Assembly: GCA_903885855.1 (NCBI GenBank) | Contig: CAISKG010000609.1 | Location: 1-46,659 of the forward strand | Direction of reading: 5' to 3' | Source: an uncultured Planctomycetaceae bacterium | Lineage (GTDB): Bacteria > Planctomycetota > Planctomycetia > Pirellulales > UBA1268 | DNA length: 46,659 bases | Part shown: positions 41,530 through 46,659 of the stretch, piece after piece | How positions within the stretch are numbered: the stretch's first letter is position 1 | How the letters are laid out: every line of letters begins with the position of its first letter | Made by a program: the position numbers and the translations under genes | Notes under the pieces: generated by a model | Databases searched by the model: none | The model's input: the letters and a program-made list of their open reading frames with translations, nothing else | Told to the model about the DNA's origin: nothing

Positions 41530-42621
41530 GTGTCACACGCCCACCGCCGTCTTCCCTCCGGTCCGGCGCTCGCCGTGACGATCGCCCTCCTCCTGGGGCC
41601 CGTCCCCGCCGTCGCGCAGGGGCCGGTCCCGCGCCCCGGCGTGCGTCCCCCGCCCGGAACCCAGGCTCCCGGCGTGCCTTCCGCCCCGGTGGCCCAGCCC
41701 CCCGTCGCGCAGGCATCCCCCGGCCAGCCGGGCGTCGCCCAGGCTCCCGCCGGGCAGCGTCCCGCCGGTGCCCCGCGGCCGCAGGCGGCCGTCCAACAGG
41801 CCTCCGGTCAGGTCGCCCCCGCGCAGGCGCCGGTCCCGCGCCCGCCGCAGCCGGCCTTCCCGCAGCTCACCCCGGAACAGGCGGCGGCCCTCGATCGCCT
41901 GCTCGCCGCCTGGGAGGCGCGCAACGCCCAGGTGAAGACCTGGTCGTGCGAGTTCTACAAGTGGGAATACAACGCCTTCGGCCCCGTCGGCGCCGGCGGC
42001 GACCGCCTGGCGTTCGCCGAGAGCACCGGCGAGATCAAGTACGCCATGCCCGACAAGGGGCTGTTCCGCGTCAAGGAATCGAAGCAGTGGAACGCGCAGA
42101 CCTCGCGCTACGAGCAGCGCCCGGGCGACACCGGCGAGCACTGGGTGTGCAATGGCACGAGCATCTACGAGTTCCGTCACGGTGACCGCCAGCTGCGCGA
42201 GACGCGTCTTCCCCCCGAACTCCGCGGCAAGGCGATCAGCGAGGGGCCGCTGCCGTTCGTGTTCGGCGCGAAGGCGGACACGCTCAAGAAGCGTTACGCC
42301 ATGCGGATCCTCCCCACGCCCGGCGGCGGCAGCGACCAGGTGTGGCTCGAGGCGCTGCCGCGCACGCAGGCCGACGCCGCCAACTTCTCCAAGGTGGAGC
42401 TGATCCTCTCGGCGCGCGACCTGATGCCGTTCGCGATCCGGATCTACAAGCCGGGCGGGCAGGATCAGGACGTGTTCCAGTTCAACCAGAACACGAGCCT
42501 CATCGACAAGGGGCTCGACCTGATCCGCGATTTCGCCAAGCCGGTGACGCCGCTGGGCTACACCTTCATCCTCGAGGATGCCGGCGCGCCACCGGGGCCC
42601 GCCGCAGCGCCGCCCCGCTAG
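41530..42621 (+). CDS. Secreted protein, planctomycete TIGR03009-like domain
   Basis: The 363-aa protein starts at GTG 41530 with a signal peptide (about residues 1-29, ending AVAQ). A ~80-residue Pro/Gln/Ala/Gly linker follows (30-112), then a ~240-residue C-terminal domain (LDRLLAAWEARNAQVKTWSC, FYKWEYNAF, MPDKGLFRVKESKQWN, EHWVCNGTSIYEF, DLMPFAIRIYKPGG). The domain looks like the planctomycete plancto_dom_1 family, which has a LolA/LppX-like pattern of strands; lipid or lipoprotein binding is only an inference. It is exported and monocistronic. Confidence 0.75.
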   Translation: MSHAHRRLPSGPALAVTIALLLGPVPAVAQGPVPRPGVRPPPGTQAPGVPSAPVAQPPVAQASPGQPGVAQAPAGQRPAGAPRPQAAVQQASGQVAPAQAPVPRPPQPAFPQLTPEQAAALDRLLAAWEARNAQVKTWSCEFYKWEYNAFGPVGAGGDRLAFAESTGEIKYAMPDKGLFRVKESKQWNAQTSRYEQRPGDTGEHWVCNGTSIYEFRHGDRQLRETRLPPELRGKAISEGPLPFVFGAKADTLKKRYAMRILPTPGGGSDQVWLEALPRTQADAANFSKVELILSARDLMPFAIRIYKPGGQDQDVFQFNQNTSLIDKGLDLIRDFAKPVTPLGYTFILEDAGAPPGPAAAPPR

Positions 42622-42639
42622 GCGGGGTTCCCGCGGGGC

Positions 42640-42670
42640 TTGCGGCCGCCGCCGCCCGGGCCGGTATACT
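42640..42670 (+). promoter_or_regulatory. Promoter before the Minf_1886-like gene
   Basis: TTGCGG (42640-42645), 19 bp, TATACT (42665-42670), 63 nt upstream of the ATG at 42733. The -10 matches 5 of 6; spacing is one or two bp long. Confidence 0.45.
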
Positions 42671-42732
42671 TCCGCCTCGGCCCGGCGGATCCGATTCCCG
42701 GGCGCGACGACGCGCGAGTCCCCGAGGAATCC

Positions 42733-43191
42733 ATGGCGTTTTACGATCCCTCGCATCCGCTCGGCCAGTTGCTGCTGCGCGACTCGCGCTACAAGGTCGA
42801 CGCCTACCTGTTCGTGCTCGAGTCGCTGTCCTACGCCCAGGACACGCTTGGCTTCGGCGCCGAGCCCCCCGAGGACGACCTCGAGCCGCGCCCGGCCGAC
42901 CGCAGCCGCCGTGGCCGCCGGCGGACGGGGGAGCGCCACCTCACCGGGCAGCAGTTGTGCGAAGCCGCGCGGCGCTACGCGATGCAGCAGTACGGCTTCA
43001 TGGCCCGGACGGTGCTCGCCACGTGGGGCGTCCACAGCACGCGGGACTTCGGCGAGATCGTCTTCAACATGATCGACATCGGGCAGATGCGGAAGACGCG
43101 CAAGGACAAGCGCGAGGACTTCCACGACGTCTACGATTTCGAGTCCGCGTTCACCCGCGACCTGTCGTTCAGTGTGCCCGACAACGCCTAG
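42733..43191 (+). CDS. Planctomycetes/Verrucomicrobia-restricted protein (Minf_1886/TIGR04138-like), 152 aa
   Basis: The small soluble protein MAFYDPSHPLGQLLLRDSRY contains FVLESLSYAQDTLGFG, a charged Arg-rich linker, HLTGQQLCEAARRYAMQQYG and a C-terminal GVHSTRDFGEIVFNMIDIGQ. These segments match the family restricted to the PVC phyla. No enzymatic motif or membrane segment is visible and its function is unknown. It heads a probable unit with a 39-aa membrane peptide, a four-span membrane protein and pckA. Confidence 0.85.
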   Translation: MAFYDPSHPLGQLLLRDSRYKVDAYLFVLESLSYAQDTLGFGAEPPEDDLEPRPADRSRRGRRRTGERHLTGQQLCEAARRYAMQQYGFMARTVLATWGVHSTRDFGEIVFNMIDIGQMRKTRKDKREDFHDVYDFESAFTRDLSFSVPDNA

Positions 43192-43245
43192 CGGGGGCGC
43201 GCGGCCGGACGTGGCGGGACGGGTGCCGCGGGGAGGGAGCCTCGG

Positions 43246-43365
43246 ATGAGCGATGCCGGACACGCCCCGCCCGAGCCGCGCTCCCGGGGCCGTTTCGCGG
43301 TGGCGGCGGTCGCCGAGGCGGCGTGGCTGGTGTTCCTGGCCTGGATGGCCTTCCGAGGAGGCTGA
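43246..43365 (+). CDS. Single-span membrane microprotein (39 aa)
   Basis: ATG 43246 to TGA 43363-43365 encodes a peptide with a charged N-terminus (MSDAGHAPPEPRSRGR) and a hydrophobic helix (FAVAAVAEAAWLVFLAWMAF) ending FRGG. GGGAGGGAG lies 6-14 nt upstream. It is likely an inner-membrane protein with its N-terminus in the cytoplasm. The function is unknown. It lies between two planctomycete-type genes, 54 nt after one and 21 nt before the next. Confidence 0.65.
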   Translation: MSDAGHAPPEPRSRGRFAVAAVAEAAWLVFLAWMAFRGG

Positions 43366-43386
43366 CGCCCGCACGCTGGAGCCCCC

Positions 43387-44055
43387 GTGAACGCCCTCTT
43401 CGACGCCGTGCCGCTCGGTGCCGCCTTCCTCCCGCTGGGCCTCTATCTCCTCGCGCTGGGCTGGGTCCACCTGCGCCGCCGCCCCTGGGCGATCCCCGGC
43501 GTCTGGGACGGCATCCTCCTCGGGGCGAGCCTCCTGGGGCTCGTCATCGTGGGCCCGATCGCGCTGGTCCGCTCGGCCGCCGGGACGTCGTTCTGGAGCT
43601 GGCCGATCATGATCCTCGGCTTCGCGCTGGCCGTGACGCTGTGCGTGCTCGTCGCCCGGCCCCGGCTCGTGGTCTACAACATCAATCTCGAGCAACTGCG
43701 CCCGATCGTGGCCGAGGTGGCCGCGGCCGTCGACGGGCAGGCGCGGTGGGCCGGGGAGACGGTGGCGCTCCCCTCGCGCGGGTTCCAGGTGCATCTCGAC
43801 GACGACGGCGTGCTCCGCACGGTGAGCCTGATCGGGGTCGGCGGCCGCTCCTCCCACGAGGGGTGGAGCGAATTCAGCCGCCGTATCCGTCAGGCGACGC
43901 GGCGCTTGCGCGTGCGGTCGAGCCCGTGGGGCGGCGTGCTGGCCGGCATCGGCGGCGTCCTGGTGGCGCTGGCGGTGTGGAGCACCTGTGCCGCCGTCGT
44001 CGGCCGTCCCCAATCCCATCCCCGTACCGCGGGCCCCGCGACCGTCCTGGAGTGA
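43387..44055 (+). CDS. Unknown four-span membrane protein (222 aa)
   Basis: Hydrophobic segments sit at about residues 10-28, 38-58, 68-90 and 195-215, with a ~90-residue soluble stretch between the third and fourth (VVYNINLEQLRPIVAEVAAA, VHLDDDGVLRTVSLIG). I recognise no family. The start is GTG 43387. pckA begins 4 nt after its stop, so both are probably translated from one message. Confidence 0.75.
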   Translation: MNALFDAVPLGAAFLPLGLYLLALGWVHLRRRPWAIPGVWDGILLGASLLGLVIVGPIALVRSAAGTSFWSWPIMILGFALAVTLCVLVARPRLVVYNINLEQLRPIVAEVAAAVDGQARWAGETVALPSRGFQVHLDDDGVLRTVSLIGVGGRSSHEGWSEFSRRIRQATRRLRVRSSPWGGVLAGIGGVLVALAVWSTCAAVVGRPQSHPRTAGPATVLE

Positions 44056-44059
44056 CCCC

Positions 44060-45640
44060 ATGCCGCCGGTCGACCTCTCCCCCCACGGCATCACCGTCCC
44101 GCTGGTGATCCGCAACGCGCCGCCGGCGCTGCTCTACGAGGAGGCCGTCACGCGCGAGCGTGCGGGCATCGTCTCCAGCGGGGCGATCGCCATCCGCTCC
44201 GGGGCGAAGACGGGGCGCAGCCCGAAGGACAAGCACGTCGTCCGCGACCCCGCCTCCGAAGGCGAGGTGTGGTGGGGGGCGGTCAACCACCCCATCGACG
44301 AGCACACCTTCCTCTTGAACCGCCAGCGCGCCATCGACTACCTCAACACGCGCGACCGGATCTACGTGTGCGACGGCTTCGCCGGCTGGGATCCTGCCTG
44401 CCGCGTCAAGGTGCGCGTGCTCTGCGCCCGCGCCTACCACGCGCTCTTCATGCGCACCATGCTCATCCGTCCGACCGCCGCCGAGGCGGAGCGCTTCGGC
44501 CAGCCCGACTACGTGATCTACAACGCCGGCCAGTTCCCCGCCAACGTCCTCACCGAGCAGATCGGCAGCCGGACGAGCATCGATCTGTCGCTCGAGCGCC
44601 GCGAGCAGGTGATCCTCGGCACGGAGTACGCCGGCGAGATGAAGAAGGGGGTCTTCACGCTCATGCACTGGCTGCTGCCGGCGCGGGGCGTGCTCTCCAT
44701 GCACTGCTCGGCCAACGAGGGCCCGGCCGGCGACGTCTCCCTGTTCTTCGGCCTCTCGGGCACCGGCAAGACGACCCTTTCGGCCGATCCGGCGCGCAGG
44801 CTCATCGGCGACGACGAGCACGGCTGGGGCGACGCCGGCGTGTTCAACGTCGAGGGGGGCTGCTACGCGAAGTGCATCGGCCTGTCGGCGGCGCGGGAGC
44901 CGCAGATCCACGCCGCCATCCGCTTCGGCACGGTGCTCGAGAACGTCGTCTACGACGAGGCGACGCGCGAGGTGGATTTCGACTCGGCGGCGATCACGGA
45001 GAACACGCGTGCCGCGTATCCGATCGAGTTCATCGACAACGCGCTGGTTCCCTGCGTGGCCGGGCATCCGCGCAACGTCATCTTCCTCACCTGCGACGCC
45101 TCGGGTGTGCTGCCGCCGGTGAGCCGGCTGTCGCGCGAGCAGGCGATGTACCACTTCCTCTCGGGTTACACGGCGCGGGTGGCGGGAACCGAGATGGGGG
45201 TCGTGGAGCCGCAGATCACCTTCTCGGCCTGCTTCAGCGCCGCGTTCCTCGTGCGGCACCCGGCCACCTACGCCCGGCTGCTGGCGGAGAAACTCGCCCG
45301 GCACGGTGCCCGCGCGTGGCTGGTGAACACCGGCTGGACGGGGGGCGCCTACGGCCACGGGCGGCGCATCGACCTCGCCTCGACGCGCCGGATCATCGAC
45401 CGGATCCACGACGGCTCGCTCGACACGGCCCCGGTGGAACGCGATCCGGTGTTCGGGCTCGATGCCGTCGCCGACGTGGCGGGCGTGCCGGCGCGGATCC
45501 TGGTCCCGTCGCGGGCCTGGGACGATCCGGCCCGCTGGGAGCGCGCGGCCCGGGAATTGGCGGCCCGGTTCCGCTCCAACTTCGCCGGCTTCGCCGCCGA
45601 GGCCGGCGCCGACGTCCTGGCGGCCGGCCCGGCGGAGTGA
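44060..45640 (+). CDS. pckA: Phosphoenolpyruvate carboxykinase (ATP)
   Basis: The 526-aa cytoplasmic gluconeogenic enzyme converts oxaloacetate + ATP to PEP + CO2 + ADP. Signatures are GRSPKDKHVV (residues 52-61), the kinase loop GLSGTGKTTLS (231-241), DDEHGW with GVFNVEGGCYAKCI, and NTGWTGGAYGHGRRI. The ATP-specific type is clear from the P-loop spacing. ATG 44060 is preceded by GGAG and lies 4 nt after the membrane-protein stop. Confidence 0.97.
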   Translation: MPPVDLSPHGITVPLVIRNAPPALLYEEAVTRERAGIVSSGAIAIRSGAKTGRSPKDKHVVRDPASEGEVWWGAVNHPIDEHTFLLNRQRAIDYLNTRDRIYVCDGFAGWDPACRVKVRVLCARAYHALFMRTMLIRPTAAEAERFGQPDYVIYNAGQFPANVLTEQIGSRTSIDLSLERREQVILGTEYAGEMKKGVFTLMHWLLPARGVLSMHCSANEGPAGDVSLFFGLSGTGKTTLSADPARRLIGDDEHGWGDAGVFNVEGGCYAKCIGLSAAREPQIHAAIRFGTVLENVVYDEATREVDFDSAAITENTRAAYPIEFIDNALVPCVAGHPRNVIFLTCDASGVLPPVSRLSREQAMYHFLSGYTARVAGTEMGVVEPQITFSACFSAAFLVRHPATYARLLAEKLARHGARAWLVNTGWTGGAYGHGRRIDLASTRRIIDRIHDGSLDTAPVERDPVFGLDAVADVAGVPARILVPSRAWDDPARWERAARELAARFRSNFAGFAAEAGADVLAAGPAE

Positions 45641-45659
45641 CGGCACGCCCGGGGCGGTT

Positions 45660-45695
45660 TTGACAGTCCTGCCGACCCCCCTATACCTATAGGGG
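45660..45695 (+). promoter_or_regulatory. Promoter with palindromic operator before gpx
   Basis: TTGACA (45660-45665, perfect -35), 16 bp, TATACC (45682-45687). Overlapping the -10 is a perfect inverted repeat CCCCTATA-CC-TATAGGGG (45678-45695), the kind of site a dimeric repressor would use to block RNA polymerase. Which regulator binds cannot be told. Confidence 0.65.
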
Positions 45696-45740
45696 CCCTC
45701 GACGCCCTGGAACGTCCGCCGAAACCCCGGAGAAGACACG

Positions 45741-46292
45741 ATGTCCCGCCCCAGCCTTTCCACCCTCCTCGCCCTCCTGATCCTGGTGATCGGCGCGGTG
45801 CAGGCATCGGCCGATTCGCCGCTCTCCGGCACGGTCAAGAAGATCGACGGCTCGGAGGTCGACCTGGCCAAGTACAAGGGCAAGGTGGTGATGATCGTCA
45901 ACGTGGCCAGCCGCTGCGGCGCCACGCCGCAGTACGCCGGTCTGCAGAAGCTCTACGACACCTACAAGGACAAGGGCTTCGTGATCCTCGGGTTCCCGGC
46001 CAACGAGTTCGGCGCCCAGGAGCCGGGCACCGACGCCGAGATCTCGAAGTTCTGCACGTCCAACTACAACGTGACCTTCGACATGTTCTCGAAGATCGTG
46101 GTCAAGGGGGACGGCCAGGCTCCCCTCTACAAGGCGCTCACCACCCAGGCCGACCCGGCGGGGGACGTGAAGTGGAACTTCGAGAAGTTCCTCATCGGCA
46201 AGGACGGTCAGGTCGCGGCACGCTTCACGACGCGCACCACCCCCGAGGATCCGCAGGTCGTCAAGGCGATCGAGGCCGCCCTGGCGAAGTGA
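45741..46292 (+). CDS. Exported glutathione peroxidase (thiol peroxidase family)
   Basis: The 183-aa protein has a signal peptide (hydrophobic LLALLILVIGAVQASA). The mature part is a glutathione-peroxidase fold: peroxidatic Cys59 (VASRCG, codon TGC, not selenocysteine), Gln93, Trp145, Asn146, and a second Cys105 that may resolve. It reduces peroxides using thioredoxin- or glutathione-like donors. Export places it outside the cytoplasm. The NQFG motif reads NEFG. It is a monocistronic gene with its own promoter and terminator. Confidence 0.93.
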   Translation: MSRPSLSTLLALLILVIGAVQASADSPLSGTVKKIDGSEVDLAKYKGKVVMIVNVASRCGATPQYAGLQKLYDTYKDKGFVILGFPANEFGAQEPGTDAEISKFCTSNYNVTFDMFSKIVVKGDGQAPLYKALTTQADPAGDVKWNFEKFLIGKDGQVAARFTTRTTPEDPQVVKAIEAALAK

Positions 46293-46318
46293 GCCGGGGC
46301 CCGACTCCCGATCCACGC

Positions 46319-46360
46319 GAGCCCTCCCCGACCGTCGGTCGGGGAGGGCTCGCCCGTTTT
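46319..46360 (+). terminator. Strong intrinsic terminator after gpx
   Basis: A perfect 15-bp stem (GAGCCCTCCCCGACC, 46319-46333, with its complement at 46337-46351), a 3-nt GTC loop and a T-run (46357-46360). It is the best terminator in the window and abuts the stop of the convergent glycosyltransferase gene. Confidence 0.9.
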
Positions 46361-46659
46361 CAGGCGGCCCGACGCGACCCCTGGGTCGCGGTCGCCCCGG
46401 CCTCGGAGGCCCGGATCGTGCGCCGCACGACCCACGCCGGTCTCCCCTGCGTCTCGCGGTAGGCGCGCACCACGTACTCGCCCACGAGCGCCACCGCGGC
46501 GGTCGGCACGGCGGCCACCGTCGTCGCCACCGCCACGATCGCCGCCAGGCTCGGCCCCGGCCCCCCGGGGGAGACGCCCGCCGTGACCGTGGCGGCGGCG
46601 CCGACGGCCAGCAGCAGCCCCACGCCGCACCAGGCGGCGCGCAGGGGGATGTCGGAGGA
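46360..46659 (-). CDS. Family 2 glycosyltransferase, C-terminal part (gene continues past right edge)
   Basis: The minus-strand frame is open to the right edge (99 residues visible). The segment SSDIPLRAAWCGVGLLLAVG, a second hydrophobic helix and ALVGEYVVRAYRETQGRPAW are the conserved tail of polyprenol-phosphate glycosyltransferases of the DPM1/GtrB type (two transmembrane helices followed by a GEY-RxYxExxxRP motif). Only the tail is seen, so donor and acceptor are unknown. An Arg/Ala tail ends at TGA 46360-46362. Confidence 0.75.
   Translation of the reverse strand, partial: SSDIPLRAAWCGVGLLLAVGAAATVTAGVSPGGPGPSLAAIVAVATTVAAVPTAAVALVGEYVVRAYRETQGRPAWVVRRTIRASEAGATATQGSRRAA

Noticed and set aside
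45900..45930. Selenocysteine-containing glutathione peroxidase
   Set aside because: The active-site codon is TGC (Cys59), not an in-frame TGA, and no SECIS-like element was sought as necessary.

Overview
This 46.7 kb window is GC-rich (roughly 70%) chromosomal DNA from a planctomycete, most likely Pirellulales. The evidence is a DUF1549/DUF1553-type secreted protein followed by a Tat-type DUF1501 protein, a protein resembling the plancto_dom_1 (TIGR03009) family, a Verrucomicrobia/Planctomycetes-restricted small protein (TIGR04138/Minf_1886-like), ribosomal proteins with lineage-type extensions, and a ribosomal cluster lacking tuf, rpmD and infA. Names rest on motif recognition, not on a database search.

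Layout. 1-4.2 kb: 3' end of a collagen-like gene; converging with it, an unknown 75-aa gene plus aroB; then a membrane-anchored unknown protein, an orphan ParA-type ATPase and a possible small antisense gene. 4.4-6.2 kb: a secreted protein of unknown function. 6.36-13.0 kb: a compact translation operon rpmA-obg-coaX-rsfS-argS-fusA with two 4-bp stop/start overlaps; its EF-G is divergent and probably a paralogue. 13.0-16.2 kb (minus strand): a zinc alcohol dehydrogenase, an SDR oxidoreductase whose catalytic lysine is replaced by arginine, and a class 3 lipase with a single-base frameshift.

16.4-34.6 kb: the S10-spc-alpha ribosomal super-cluster. It starts at a strong promoter (TTGACA, 17 bp, TAGATT) followed by a ~340-nt structured leader. 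The order is rpsJ rplC rplD rplW rplB rpsS rplV rpsC rplP rpmC rpsQ rplN rplX rplE rpsZ rpsH rplF rplR rpsE rplO secY adk map, then a terminator and a second promoter, then rpmJ rpsM rpsK rpsD rpoA rplQ. rpsC and rplP overlap by 62 nt, rplP carries an apparent 1-nt deletion, and several spacers hold perfect hairpins or short repeats.

34.7-41.4 kb: the DUF1549/DUF1501 secreted pair, a MATE-family exporter and arginine decarboxylase speA. 41.5-44.1 kb: planctomycete-type unknown proteins, including a 39-aa single-span membrane peptide. 44.06-46.66 kb: pckA, an exported glutathione peroxidase behind a promoter that contains a perfect palindrome, a textbook terminator, and the 3' end of a family 2 glycosyltransferase.

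Most of the window is housekeeping. I found no CRISPR array, insertion sequence, tRNA, rRNA or clear defence system. The most interesting signals are the rpsJ leader with mutually exclusive hairpins, the rpsC/rplP overlap with the rplP frameshift, the long inserts in L17 and L29, the divergent EF-G next to a ribosome silencing factor, the SDR with YxxxR, and the gpx operator. Two single-base frameshifts, one of them in an essential gene, suggest some residual sequence error.
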